Notes: generated from the letters alone by a model not told the origin. A DNA stretch of 64,000 nt from Streptomyces kronopolitis (GCF_014646275.1 NZ_BMND01000015.1:112745-176744), one strand, 5' to 3'; shown: positions 1 through 8,462, numbered from the stretch's first letter. A program made the numbers and translations.

Positions 1-100
1 CGTAATATCGCCCGACCACTTGCAGAGGGTGGCAACCGCCCGCCGGACGCCGCTGCGCATTCAGAGCACGGACGCTTCCACATCCGCCCCCTCGCCGACT
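1..100. other. window edge, no gene seen
   Basis: No reading frame in this edge segment has convincing codon use, and no promoter or RNA element was recognised. The stretch continues outside the window, so a gene end could be missed. Confidence 0.3.
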
Positions 101-214
101 TCAGTCCGGCGGACGCCCCAATTCGCTGCTCATCTTCTCCCGGCTTGCCGCGAGGAGTTCTTGTGTCCGGCTCATGGCCACCTCGAACGCCTCCCGCCAT
201 AGGGTGGAATCCAT
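101..214 (-). CDS. possible 37-aa small protein
   Basis: A short minus-strand frame starts ATG GAT TCC and ends TGA. It encodes 37 residues, charged and helical in character, with an EAFEVAMSRTQELL stretch and a C-terminal GRPPD. Third positions are mostly G/C, as expected for a Streptomyces gene. No clear ribosome binding site precedes the ATG. The frame stays open upstream to a GTG near 254, which would give about 51 residues. Function is unknown. It could also be the tail of a decayed longer gene. Confidence 0.3.
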   Translation of the reverse strand: MDSTLWREAFEVAMSRTQELLAASREKMSSELGRPPD

Positions 215-297
215 GCTGTGGCCTGCGGCCACCGTCTCCTTGTCAGTCCACACAACTCACGATGATCGACGGTGGCCGCACCCCTCGGTGTCTGCTG

Positions 298-672
298 TCA
301 GTCCCGGACGAGACAGAACGGGTGACCCGCCGGATCCGCGAAGACGCGCCAGCTCCGCTTTCCGTCCCCCTCGTCGAGCAGCGAGGCGCCCAGACCGAGG
401 ATGTCTTTCTGAGCTCGGTCCAGGTCCGTGACACCCAGGTCGAGGTGGAACTGCTGGGGCCGAGCGGGATCCGGCCACCGTGGTGGCTGGTGGTCTTCCA
501 CCCGCTGGAAGGCCAGCACGAGCCCGTCGGTGTGCAGCGTCGCCCAACCGTCGTCGAGCGACCACCGCGGATCCGGCTGATTCACTACACCGCCGAGAAG
601 CGACTGGTAGAACCGGGACAGCTCAACGACATCGGCACAGTCCAACACCACACACTGCAGCTTAGCGATCAT
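298..672 (-). CDS. VOC-superfamily (glyoxalase-like) protein
   Basis: A 124-residue single-domain protein of the vicinal oxygen chelate fold. It opens with a beta strand and helix typical of the family (KLQCVVLDCADVVELSRFYQ), has a central QFHLDLGVTDLD strand that would begin the second beta-alpha-beta-beta-beta module, and ends in the usual WRVFADPAGHPFCL motif. Such proteins include glyoxalases, dioxygenases and antibiotic-binding proteins; these sequences usually lack a proven activity. I start at the ATG giving MIAKLQ; an upstream GTG adds ten residues. No operon partner: the next gene is an IS remnant. Confidence 0.8.
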   Translation of the reverse strand: MIAKLQCVVLDCADVVELSRFYQSLLGGVVNQPDPRWSLDDGWATLHTDGLVLAFQRVEDHQPPRWPDPARPQQFHLDLGVTDLDRAQKDILGLGASLLDEGDGKRSWRVFADPAGHPFCLVRD

Positions 673-719
673 GAAGGGCAGCGTCTCACGACGCCCGATC
701 ACGATCTACAGCTGGAGTA

Positions 720-734
720 CTAGTGTCCTGAGTC
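720..734. repeat. IS630-type terminal repeat, left copy
   Basis: The sequence CTAGTGTCCTGAGTC lies just upstream of the transposase remnant and recurs, identical and in the same orientation, at 3118-3132. IS630-family elements insert at TA, and here TA precedes GTGTCCTGAGTC in both copies, so the 12-nt GTGTCCTGAGTC is probably the element's terminal repeat. Confidence 0.65.
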
Positions 735-765
735 GTTAGTTTGCTTGCGGTTACAGGGTGGGGTG

Positions 766-1290
766 ATGCCTGGCCCGAAGCCGTTGCCGCTGAGGTTGTC
801 CGATCACGAAGGCCGGGTGCTGCAGGGCTGGTTGCGCAAGCCGTCGGCGCCTCAAGCACTGGTGCTGCGGTCGAAGATCGTGCCGGGTGCGCGGAGGGCC
901 TGCCGAACGCGCGGGTCGCGGACGATCTGGGCGTCTCGCGGGAGACGGTACGCAAGTGGCGGTCCCGGTTCGCCGCGAACCGGCTGGAGAGCCTGGCGGA
1001 CCGACCGCGTTCGGGGCCACCGCGAAGGATCACCGACGAGCAGGTCGAAGCCCTGGTGGCCAGGACGCTCGGCCAGGCGCCACCGATGGGTGATTCGCAC
1101 TGGTCGACACATTCGATGGCCGAGGCGGAGGGCATGTCACAGTCGGCCGTCTCGCGGATCTGGCGGGCGTTCGGCCTCAAGCCGCACAACGTGGAGACCT
1201 GGAAGCTGTCGACCGACCCGCAGTTCGTGACCAAGGTCCGCGACGTGGTGGGCATCTACCTCGCCCCGCCGGAGAACGCTCTGGTCCTGG
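766..1290 (+). pseudogene. IS630-family transposase, frameshifted and truncated
   Basis: A transposase remnant in two frames. The first frame runs from ATG 766 (MPGPKPLPLRLSDHEGRVLQ) to about 885. A shift there moves the coding to the next frame, which carries the N-terminal helix-turn-helix region (NARVADDLGVSRETVRKW and RITDEQVEALVARTLG) and a second winged helix (MSQSAVSRIWRAFGLKPHNVE). The match stops at APPENALVL near 1290, just before the catalytic DDE domain should begin. About half of the usual length of roughly 350 residues remains. It is therefore inactive, and whatever is left of its 3' half was replaced by the kinase gene that follows. Confidence 0.8.
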
Positions 1291-1339
1291 CGGCAATTGG
1301 CCGACGTCACTGCCTCGAGGAGGTCAGTAGGGTGGGTTC

Positions 1340-3121
1340 ATGCCGAAGCGCGAACCGTTCATCATCGACGGAGTCACTTACGAGCGCGATTCAGCTCCGG
1401 GAGAGGGCGGATCAGCCGTGGTGTGGAAGGTCCGCCGTAAGCCCGACGGTCAGGTACTCGCAGTCAAACGGATTAAGAAGGACCGCAACGCGGACTCCGC
1501 TCGCAACAAGCGTTTCAAGCAGGAGATCGAGTACGGGCAGACATCGAGCCACCCGAACGTCGTGAGTATCCACGCGCGCTCAGAGGACGCGAACTTCTTC
1601 TACTACGTCATGGACTTCTACCCTATGACGCTGCGAAACGTGATCAACGACGAAACCGAGGCTGACGTGCTTCTCGACTACGCGCGCCAGCTCTGCGATG
1701 CGCTCGCGTACGTGCACGGCGACGGCATAGTGCATCGCGACATCAAACCTGAGAATGTCCTCGTCGACCCTGATGCGCGCCGGCTCGTCCTGGCCGACTT
1801 CGGCATCGCGCATTTCAAGGACTCCTCGCTCACGAATCGCGGGGACCTCTTAGTGAACCGGAACTACCTCGCTCCCGAGCAGATGGTGAGGAACAACGCC
1901 CTTGGTATCGGCAAGCCGGCGGACATCTTTGCGCTCGGCCTCGTCATAACCGAGATGTTCACGAAGCAGAACGCCCGAGGGCGACGACACGCGCTTGTGC
2001 GCGACCGCTACCCCTTCCTGGCCGACCTCGACCTGATCATTGAACAGATGCTGCTCCAAGACGAGGCGCAGCGGCTCCGCATCGACACCGTACGCGGCAT
2101 GCTTCGGGTGACCCTTCAGCGGCTCGACTCGGCAATCGAGGAGATCTCCGATGATCTGCGCCCCAACGAAGCGTCCGCCGACAGCTCGTCCGGCGAGGTC
2201 GAGCGGATCCTCGGCCGTGCCGCCAGAGACGTGCTGTCGGCGAAGCATGTCTTCGAGCGGGTCGCCGACGGAGAGCTCGACCGATTCAACCTCAACTATC
2301 ACTGCGAGGTTGCGTACCGGGTGAGCACGGAGCTGTTCAATACATGTGCTCAAGCCTCTGTATATGCCTCGTGCAAGGCGAAGTTCGACTATGAGGGCGC
2401 CGGGCGGTGGGACGAGAACGACGACGCTCTCGTGTTATCGGCAGCCAAGCCGGGACTCCAACGCGAGCTGGAGACGATTCTGGCTGATTTCCCCCTCCCT
2501 CGGTCTTCGCGCTGGGACGGTCTGCCACGGCGGTCGGCTCACTTGTTCCGGTTCTGCAAGGACTACCACTGCGAAGAGCTGCTGACGAGCATCCGCGAAT
2601 CTGTCTACGGTGAAGGCAATGGCTCGTTGCGGGCGAATCTGATCAGCGCCCCGATCCTCTGGATTACCCGCTGGATGCGTACGAATCTGGACACCGACTA
2701 CCTGGAGTTGGACAAAACAGTTCGCGAGGACATCGGTTTCGAGCGCCACCTCTCGGTGCTCTGGGACGAGACGCTTCCGTTGGATTCGGCCCGAGAAGCG
2801 GTGGGAGTGGATCTGTTGACCGAGCCGCTCAACGCCGACGACGTCGCCGGCACACTGCAGGCGCTTGAAGCGAAGTGGGATGTCTCCGTGGGAGAGCTCG
2901 TAGACGGTGGGTACTCGGTCATGTTCCGGTCACGCAACACGTACCGCTGCTTCTACGACGAGGCGCTCGACCTCGCAGAACCGGGCTCAGTATTCGAAGC
3001 CGACGTCCTCAATCTGCTCCGCCCTGAGGCGGAGTTCGACGACCTCGTCGCACTCACATGGGATCGGGACTTCGACGTGGCCATCACGCTCGGGAAGGTC
3101 CTCGGCATTCTCACGCGCTAG
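1340..3121 (+). CDS. soluble serine/threonine protein kinase with unknown C-terminal half
   Basis: A 593-residue protein. Residues 1-270 are a eukaryotic-type kinase domain with the glycine loop GEGGSAVVWKV, the ATP lysine in LAVKRIKK, the catalytic loop HRDIKPENV, DFG in ADFGIAHF and the APE motif LAPEQM, so catalysis looks intact. Residues 290-593 match nothing I recognise. There is no transmembrane segment and no PASTA or other sensor repeat, unlike PknB-type kinases. Base composition is less GC-biased than its neighbours, and two TTA leucine codons (1850 and 2435) suggest bldA dependence and foreign origin. The start is chosen for the GAGGAGG/AGGGTGGG stretch upstream. The stop TAG is made by the flanking IS terminus, so the C-terminus may be clipped. 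It could be a defence or regulatory kinase; the substrate is unknown. Confidence 0.85.
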   Translation: MPKREPFIIDGVTYERDSAPGEGGSAVVWKVRRKPDGQVLAVKRIKKDRNADSARNKRFKQEIEYGQTSSHPNVVSIHARSEDANFFYYVMDFYPMTLRNVINDETEADVLLDYARQLCDALAYVHGDGIVHRDIKPENVLVDPDARRLVLADFGIAHFKDSSLTNRGDLLVNRNYLAPEQMVRNNALGIGKPADIFALGLVITEMFTKQNARGRRHALVRDRYPFLADLDLIIEQMLLQDEAQRLRIDTVRGMLRVTLQRLDSAIEEISDDLRPNEASADSSSGEVERILGRAARDVLSAKHVFERVADGELDRFNLNYHCEVAYRVSTELFNTCAQASVYASCKAKFDYEGAGRWDENDDALVLSAAKPGLQRELETILADFPLPRSSRWDGLPRRSAHLFRFCKDYHCEELLTSIRESVYGEGNGSLRANLISAPILWITRWMRTNLDTDYLELDKTVREDIGFERHLSVLWDETLPLDSAREAVGVDLLTEPLNADDVAGTLQALEAKWDVSVGELVDGGYSVMFRSRNTYRCFYDEALDLAEPGSVFEADVLNLLRPEAEFDDLVALTWDRDFDVAITLGKVLGILTR

Positions 3122-3132
3122 TGTCCTGAGTC
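3118..3132. repeat. IS630-type terminal repeat, right copy
   Basis: An exact direct repeat of 720-734. Its TAG supplies the kinase stop codon. No transposase follows, and the sequence after base 3132 differs from that after the left copy. It may be the scar of a second element or the end of one inserted in reverse. Confidence 0.65.
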
Positions 3133-3236
3133 CAAAGTTCAAGGGCGGTCATAGGGGTATCCGATCAACCACGTTCCTGAGCGTATGCGTTACTCGACGT
3201 CCTGCCGAAGCCCCACAGTTCATGGCCTCGGGCAGC

Positions 3237-3267
3237 GCGGGCCCCTGCCGAGTTGGCAGGGGCCCGC
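3237..3267 (-). terminator. hairpin downstream of the alpha/beta hydrolase
   Basis: A perfect 13-bp stem (GCGGGCCCCTGCC with its complement) around a 5-nt loop, lying 86 bp past the stop of the minus-strand hydrolase gene. No T-run, which is usual for Streptomyces terminators. Confidence 0.6.
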
Positions 3268-3352
3268 AGCGCGGACGGCCGGGACCTGTCCTTCACCAGC
3301 ACCGTCCCGGCCATCACCGCTTACCGTCTGCTGCTGGTCTGACGGCCCGGGC

Positions 3353-4078
3353 TCACTTCAGGTGCCGATCGAAGAACCGGTTTCCGTCCTCCACCTCGAA
3401 CCACGGGGTGCCGGCGTGCCCGCCCGTATTGGCGTGCAGCGTCTTCTGCTTGCTGCCGAAGGCGTCGAACAGGTCCAGGGCCCGTTGCCGGGGGTTCCCT
3501 TCGTCGTCCCACTGCAGCAGGAGCAGCAGCGGGATGGTGACCTGCCGGGCCTCCTCGCGCTGGGCGCGGGGCACGTAACCTCCGGCGAAGAAGCCGGCGG
3601 CCGCGATGCGCGGCTCGACCGCGGCCAGCCGGATGCCGACGGCGGTCCACCCCGAGTACCCGACCGGGCCGCCGATCTCGGGCAGCGAGAGGAGGGCGTC
3701 CAGGGTGGTCCGCCACTCCGGGACCGTCTTTTCCACCAGCGGGCCGATGAAGGACTCGAAGAGCTCGTCGACCGGCTCGCCGGCCCGCATCGCCCGGCGG
3801 AGGTCGGCGCGGGTCTGTTCGTCGGCGGCGGAACGGGGCCGGTCGCCGTGCCCGGGGGCGTCGATGGCGGCCACCGCGTAGCCGTTCGCAGCGGAGTGCC
3901 GGGCCCGGGCCACCAGCCGGGGTTCCCGCCGGTGCAAGCCGCCGTTGTGGCCGATCAGGATCAACGGAGTCGGGGCGGCGGATTCAGGCGTCGTCCACAG
4001 GGTGCCGGGGATCTCGCCGAGGGTGAATTCGCGTGCGAGGACGCCGTCGTCGAGGCGCTGCTCGGAAGTGAAGTGCAT
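3353..4078 (-). CDS. dienelactone-hydrolase-like alpha/beta hydrolase
   Basis: A 241-residue alpha/beta hydrolase without signal peptide. It shows the strand and oxyanion region PLILIGHNGG, the IDAPGHGD segment, a nucleophile elbow GYSGWT (family form GxSxG), an acid candidate in LLLLQWDDEGNP and a histidine in NTGGHAGTPWF. Length fits the dienelactone hydrolase/acetyl esterase group. The ATG at 4078 has GAAAGG at a good distance upstream. Substrate cannot be read from the sequence; the gene stands alone except for the phosphotransferase gene upstream on the same strand. Confidence 0.8.
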   Translation of the reverse strand: MHFTSEQRLDDGVLAREFTLGEIPGTLWTTPESAAPTPLILIGHNGGLHRREPRLVARARHSAANGYAVAAIDAPGHGDRPRSAADEQTRADLRRAMRAGEPVDELFESFIGPLVEKTVPEWRTTLDALLSLPEIGGPVGYSGWTAVGIRLAAVEPRIAAAGFFAGGYVPRAQREEARQVTIPLLLLLQWDDEGNPRQRALDLFDAFGSKQKTLHANTGGHAGTPWFEVEDGNRFFDRHLK

Positions 4079-4123
4079 GGTCGTACCTTTCGGGAGTGCT
4101 CATGAACGGCGCTCCCGGACGAC

Positions 4124-4177
4124 CTATCGCCCGACCGTGACCCCGGAGGGGAGCACCCATGTCGATACTGCGTTCAC
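4124..4177 (-). CDS. possible 17-aa leader peptide
   Basis: A 17-codon frame starts GTG, ends TAG and is preceded by a near-ideal ribosome binding site (GGAGG, 6 bases before the GTG). It encodes MNAVSTWVLPSGVTVGR. It sits between the phosphotransferase-like gene and the hydrolase, about 45 bp before the hydrolase start, where a leader or attenuator peptide would lie. The site is much stronger than that of either flanking gene. No matching attenuator hairpins were worked out, so the leader role is inference. Confidence 0.35.
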   Translation of the reverse strand: MNAVSTWVLPSGVTVGR

Positions 4178-4262
4178 GGGTACCACCTCCTCGTTCTCTC
4201 GCACGGCCGCCGGAAACGTAGCAGTGGTCGCTGACGGTCCGCCAACGAGTTTTCCGCTCGGG

Positions 4263-5216
4263 CTAGCTCTTTGGCAGTGGCGAGCCGGCGTGGTGGATCG
4301 TTGTGGTGAGGCGTCGCAGTGCCGCGTGACCGGGTGGGCCCCAGGTGGGCTTGCCGCCCGGGCGGCCGAGGCAGCCTGCTTCTCCGATGGAGAGGCAGGC
4401 GAAGGCTCTGAGCACTGCCCAGCCGCGGGCACGGCGTCGGGTCGCCGTGTCCGGGGTCGGTTGATAGACGTCGTAGAAACGGTCGACGGCGCCGTCCGGC
4501 AGCAGGATCCATGCGGCGGCCAGGTCGCCAGCCGGGTCGCCGGCGCAGAGGGCGCCGAAGTCGATGACGCCGCAGAAGGTGCCGTTCGCGGTGAGGACGT
4601 TGGCCGGATGCAGATCGCCGTGCAGCCACAGTGCCGGCCCCGTCCATTCGGGCGCGGTGACGGCGTCTTCCCAGACCGCGCGGACGGCGTCCGGGTCGGG
4701 GATCAGACCCGACTCGGTGAGCGAGGCCAGCCACCGGGCGAACCCCTCTGCATGGTCGGCCAGCGGCCCTCCGCGCTCGTGACCGTCCGGCGCCTCGTCG
4801 GGGGCCGGCCGGTGAAGGGCGGTCAGAAACGCGGCCAGGGTGTCGGCCGCCTCCGTGGCGTGCGTGGCGGGGGCTCGGTCGGCAGGCGTTCCCGGCACCC
4901 AGCTGGTGACGATCCACGGCCGCGGAAAGCGCTCGGAGGGCTCGCCGAGCCGCTGCGGCACGGGGACCGGCAGGGGGAGCTGCGGGGCGAGACCGGGGAC
5001 CCAGGCGTGCTCTTTGCGTAACAGCGCATCCGCGGACTGGGTCGCCCAGGGCAGCCGGACGGCGAGGTCGTCGCCGAGGCGCCACAGCTGGTTGTCCCAG
5101 CCGCGCGCGCCGAGTCGCACGGGGCGATCGGCCAGGTCGGGGTGCTGGTCGTGCAGCAGATCCCGGACCAGGTCCGCGGTGATCTCGATCTCGGTGTGGG
5201 TCATGCCGAGCCACAT
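4263..5216 (-). CDS. aminoglycoside phosphotransferase family protein
   Basis: A 317-residue APH-fold kinase. It has the Brenner motif in LWLHGDLHPANVL (catalytic Asp), the metal-binding IDFG motif in GVIDFGALCAGDPAGDLA, and an N-terminal lobe ending in the hinge IVTSWVPG. Family members phosphorylate aminoglycosides, macrolides or metabolites such as homoserine and fructosamine. The C-terminal pocket resembles the GDP- and macrolide-kinase-like branch with its AxxRARGWAV helix, but the substrate is not predictable. A second start 12 bases downstream (MTHTEIEI) is equally likely; neither has a strong ribosome binding site. Confidence 0.8.
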   Translation of the reverse strand: MWLGMTHTEIEITADLVRDLLHDQHPDLADRPVRLGARGWDNQLWRLGDDLAVRLPWATQSADALLRKEHAWVPGLAPQLPLPVPVPQRLGEPSERFPRPWIVTSWVPGTPADRAPATHATEAADTLAAFLTALHRPAPDEAPDGHERGGPLADHAEGFARWLASLTESGLIPDPDAVRAVWEDAVTAPEWTGPALWLHGDLHPANVLTANGTFCGVIDFGALCAGDPAGDLAAAWILLPDGAVDRFYDVYQPTPDTATRRRARGWAVLRAFACLSIGEAGCLGRPGGKPTWGPPGHAALRRLTTTIHHAGSPLPKS

Positions 5217-5326
5217 TAGCCGACGGGGCCCGCGCAGCTCCTGACGTCCGGCGTCAGCGGGCGGGTAGCGGCCGGGGCCCCCAACTTCACCTCGTGCCGG
5301 CGCGGTTGAGGGCCCTCATGCCGTGG

Positions 5327-5941
5327 TCAGAGAACGTCGTAGGTCAGGTGCGTCGCGGTGGAAGTCGAGTGGACACTCCGCTGCACCAGCGTGCGTGGCG
5401 TCGCGCCGGTGAAGAGCGGGGTGCCCGAGCCCAGGACGACGGGTGCCAGGTGCAGGCTCAGCATGTCGACCAGACCGGCATCGAGCGCCGAGCGGATCAA
5501 GGCGCCGCCGCCCATGAGGACCACGTCGAGGTCCTTGCCGCTGTGCGACGAGGCCGCCTCGGCGCGCTCGCGCGCGGTGGTGACGGCGTCGGGCAGACCG
5601 GTGGTGACGAACGTCCAGTCCAGGGCGCCGAGCCGCACCGACTCCGGCGGCGAGCTGGTCACGACGACGAAGGCGGGCTTGCCGACCTCGGCGGCGCCGT
5701 AGCCGATCTCGTCGCTCCAGCCGCCGGGCCCGTCGACCAGGTCGAAGAGATGGCGGCCGAGGAGGACGGCGCCGGAGCGGGCAGTGCTGTCGCGCACGAG
5801 CCGGCGGTCGTCGGGATCGTCGGAAAACGCCCAGGTGTGCAGCGCCTCGCCGCCGGTGCCCAGACCGTTGCCGGGGCCGGGGTTCGGCCCGGTGACGAAG
5901 CCGTCGAGGGAGACAGAGATATCAGCGATGATTCGAGTCAT
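5327..5941 (-). CDS. dihydrofolate-reductase/RibD-like reductase
   Basis: A 204-residue protein of the RibD C-terminal/DHFR-like family. It begins TRIIADISVSLDGFVTGPN, the signature start of the family, has the nucleotide-binding strand DLDVVLMGGGALIRSALDAG, and ends LHLAPVVLGSGTPLF, again diagnostic. These small stand-alone proteins are NADPH-dependent reductases of mostly unknown substrate and are common in Streptomyces. The ATG at 5941 lacks a clear ribosome binding site. It is unlikely to be the true folate enzyme, which is shorter and lacks the GGG(A/S) loop. Confidence 0.85.
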   Translation of the reverse strand: MTRIIADISVSLDGFVTGPNPGPGNGLGTGGEALHTWAFSDDPDDRRLVRDSTARSGAVLLGRHLFDLVDGPGGWSDEIGYGAAEVGKPAFVVVTSSPPESVRLGALDWTFVTTGLPDAVTTARERAEAASSHSGKDLDVVLMGGGALIRSALDAGLVDMLSLHLAPVVLGSGTPLFTGATPRTLVQRSVHSTSTATHLTYDVL

Positions 5942-6270
5942 GCCGAGGTAGACCCGATCCGCTGTCTGAATTCATCGCTCATGCACGAAGTATGTAACCC
6001 AGGTCACTCACGATGCGATGGCACACGCTCGGGGTTCACTCCGTCGGCCAGTCGTGGGGCGGCCGCTGGAATGGCGCTGCAGACGGGACCGGCCCGGGGC
6101 CCGGGGGCTCGTGCTCGTGCGGCCGGTCCAGGTGAAAGCTCTCCACGCACTGACGCTCGCCGCCCTTACCCGCCCCGGCGGCACGTGGGAGGCGGCGCAC
6201 CGGGCCCATGCGGAGGGACCCGGTCACGTGTCGGGGCGCGCCCGGATGCTGCCCGATGCCAGGCTCCGGC
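5942..6270. other. intergenic, no gene seen
   Basis: About 330 bp between two minus-strand genes. Open frames here have poor third-position bias. It should hold the promoter of the reductase gene and the terminator of the TetR gene, but no clear element of either kind was found. Confidence 0.4.
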
Positions 6271-6888
6271 TCAGCTCCCCCCGTCCGCCCCTCCCCGCTC
6301 CAGGATCGCCTCGACCGCGGTGAGCAGCCGCTCCCCCGCGCGGTCGACGCTTCCGTTCTGGGCACTGATCTGGGCGCCCTCCATGAGGAAGGTGATCTCG
6401 GCGGCGGCCTCGTCGGGGTCCCGCACACCGGCTCTCTCGCACATGGCCGTGAGGCGGCGCCGTTGGGTGGCCTTATGGTCCTCGATCAGCCGGCGGGCCG
6501 GGTGTTGCCGGTCGGGCAGGCCGGCGATGGAGTTGACGAAGGGGCAGCCCCGCTCCGCGACCTCCGGCAGCCCCTCGGCGAAGAAGCGCGTCACGGCGAG
6601 GATCTGGGCCCGGCCGTCGCCGGGGTGTTCGGCCTCCGTCCGGTCGAAGGCGGACGAGTAGCCCGCCGCGACGATGCGCAGCCACTCCTCGATCAGGGCG
6701 TCCTTGGTGTCGAAGTGCCGGTAGAGGGCCATCTTCGTGGTCTGCGCGCGCTCGGCGATGGCCTGGACCCCGACGGCCCTGATGCCCTCGCGCAGGAAGA
6801 GCTCCTCGGCCGCGTCGAGGATGCGCTCGCGCGGAGGCAGCCGGGCAACTCTCGTGTCCCGTCCGGGCCTTGGGGGGCTGCTCGCCAT
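6271..6888 (-). CDS. TetR-family transcriptional regulator
   Basis: A 205-residue one-component repressor. The N-terminal helix-turn-helix (residues about 18-65) reads RERILDAAEELFLREGIRAV, then VQAIAERAQTTKMALYRHFDTKDAL. A CPF motif in ERGCPFVNSIAG and the closing helices define the ligand domain. It is divergent from the amidase gene, and a 16-bp palindrome lies in the 122-bp gap, so it very likely represses both itself and the amidase. The inducer is probably related to the amidase substrate; that is inference. Confidence 0.9.
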   Translation of the reverse strand: MASSPPRPGRDTRVARLPPRERILDAAEELFLREGIRAVGVQAIAERAQTTKMALYRHFDTKDALIEEWLRIVAAGYSSAFDRTEAEHPGDGRAQILAVTRFFAEGLPEVAERGCPFVNSIAGLPDRQHPARRLIEDHKATQRRRLTAMCERAGVRDPDEAAAEITFLMEGAQISAQNGSVDRAGERLLTAVEAILERGGADGGS

Positions 6889-6957
6889 CTCCGCCTCACT
6901 TCGGTCACCGTCGCCGGCCGCTCTCCACCCATGCTACGTTACCGACCGACCCCGAAC

Positions 6958-6973
6958 GATACCGATCGGTATC
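6958..6973. promoter_or_regulatory. palindromic TetR operator
   Basis: GATACCGATCGGTATC is a perfect 16-bp palindrome between the divergent TetR and amidase starts, 38 bp before the amidase ATG. A related half-site (GTTACCGACC) lies just upstream. Confidence 0.75.
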
Positions 6974-7010
6974 ACGCGGGACCGGTCGGATCATCGCGAG
7001 GCCGAGCACC

Positions 7011-8462
7011 ATGAAGCTGCACGAATACACCCAGTACGACGCCGTGGGGCTGGCCCAGCTCGTGGCACGAGGAGACGTCACCGCCGCGGAGCTCGCCTCC
7101 GCCGCCCAGGAGGCGATATCCGCGGTCAATCCGCACCTCAACGCCGTCGTGGAGAACTGGCCCGCCGAGGACGCCCCGGACCCGGGCAGCACCCCGCTCG
7201 CCGGTGTCCCATTCCTCATCAAGGACCTGGCCGTGGCCATGAAGGGCAAGCGCGTCGAACTGGGCAGCCGCCTCGCCGCCGGCAATGTGGCGGCGGCCGA
7301 CTCCTTCCTCATGCGACGGTTCAGGCGGGCCGGCCTGGTGACGCTGGGTCGTACGGCGTCCCCCGAATTCGCCTACAGCACCACCACGGAACCGGTCCTC
7401 CACGGTGCGACCCGCAACCCCTGGGACCTCACCAGGACGCCGGGGGGCTCCAGCGGCGGGTCGGCCGCGGCCGTCGCCGCCGGCATCACACCCCTCGCGC
7501 ACGCCACCGACGCGGCCGGCTCGATCCGCGTCCCCGCCGCCAGTACGGGGCTGTTCGGACTCAAGCCCACCCGCGGCCGCGTCTCCATGGGCCCGGACAC
7601 CGACGAGGTCTTCAACGGCCTCGCCGTGCACGGCGCCCTCAGCCGCACCGTGCGCGACAGTGCCACCCTCCTCGACCTGATCCAGGGCCCCGAAAGCGGC
7701 GACCCCTACTTCGCGGCACCTCCCCGGCGCCCGTACGCCGAGGAGAGCACCCGCGACCCCGGGCGGCTGCGCGTCGGACTGCTCACCACCCCCTGGAACG
7801 GACGCGCCGTGGAGCCGGCCGTGCACGAGGCCACACTGGCCGCGGGCCGCCTACTGGAGTCGCTCGGCCACCGGGTCGAACCCACCGATATGCACCTCGG
7901 GGTGAGCTGGGAGGAATTCGTCCTCGCCAACGCCCGGCTGTGGACGGCGAACCTGGTGACCTGGATCGACGGCTTCGCCGAGGCCTTCGGCCGCCCCGTG
8001 GACGAGACGACCGTCGAGCCCGAGATGCTGGCGAGCTACGCGTGGGGGCGCCGGGTGAGCGGCGCTGACTTCGTGCGGGCCCTGGAGGTGCGCAACCGGG
8101 TCGCCCGGGCGATCGGCGCGCACTTCGCGTGTCACGACCTCCTGCTGACGCCCACCCTTCCCGAACTTCCCGTGGCCCTCGGCACCTACCACCACGGAGC
8201 GGAGGGGGCCGACGGCCTGGGCTGGCTTGAGCACCTGTTCCACCGGTCGCCGTTCACCGCCGCCTTCAACGTCGCCGGCACCCCCGCCATGTCGGTGCCC
8301 CTGGCGTCCGATCCCGCCACCGGCATGCCCATCGGCCTCCAGTTCGCCGCCGGCTACGGGCGCGAGGACGTGCTGTTCCGCCTCGCCGGGCAACTGGAGC
8401 GGGCCGCTCCCTGGGCGCGGCGCACTCCCCCCGTCCGGGCGGGCGCGCTCCCCTCCGTCTGA
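7011..8462 (+). CDS. amidase-signature family amidase
   Basis: A 483-residue amidase-signature hydrolase. The catalytic Ser-cisSer-Lys triad is visible: Lys in GVPFLIKDLAVA, the glycine/serine motif GGSSGGSAAAVAAG, and the nucleophile segment DAAGSIRVPAA. Length is normal for the family, which cleaves carboxamides and acts as aryl-acylamidase, GatA or nylon-oligomer hydrolase. No gatB or gatC partner is nearby, so it is a catabolic or detoxifying enzyme and not the tRNA amidotransferase subunit. The start MKLHEYTQYD is chosen over an in-frame upstream start because it lies after the operator and matches family N-termini. Confidence 0.9.
   Translation: MKLHEYTQYDAVGLAQLVARGDVTAAELASAAQEAISAVNPHLNAVVENWPAEDAPDPGSTPLAGVPFLIKDLAVAMKGKRVELGSRLAAGNVAAADSFLMRRFRRAGLVTLGRTASPEFAYSTTTEPVLHGATRNPWDLTRTPGGSSGGSAAAVAAGITPLAHATDAAGSIRVPAASTGLFGLKPTRGRVSMGPDTDEVFNGLAVHGALSRTVRDSATLLDLIQGPESGDPYFAAPPRRPYAEESTRDPGRLRVGLLTTPWNGRAVEPAVHEATLAAGRLLESLGHRVEPTDMHLGVSWEEFVLANARLWTANLVTWIDGFAEAFGRPVDETTVEPEMLASYAWGRRVSGADFVRALEVRNRVARAIGAHFACHDLLLTPTLPELPVALGTYHHGAEGADGLGWLEHLFHRSPFTAAFNVAGTPAMSVPLASDPATGMPIGLQFAAGYGREDVLFRLAGQLERAAPWARRTPPVRAGALPSV

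Noticed and set aside
3268..3342. Plus-strand tail that could be the C-terminus of a lost gene (GRDLSFTSTVPAITAYRLLL)
   Set aside because: Only about 25 codons with no start or family match; chance cannot be excluded.
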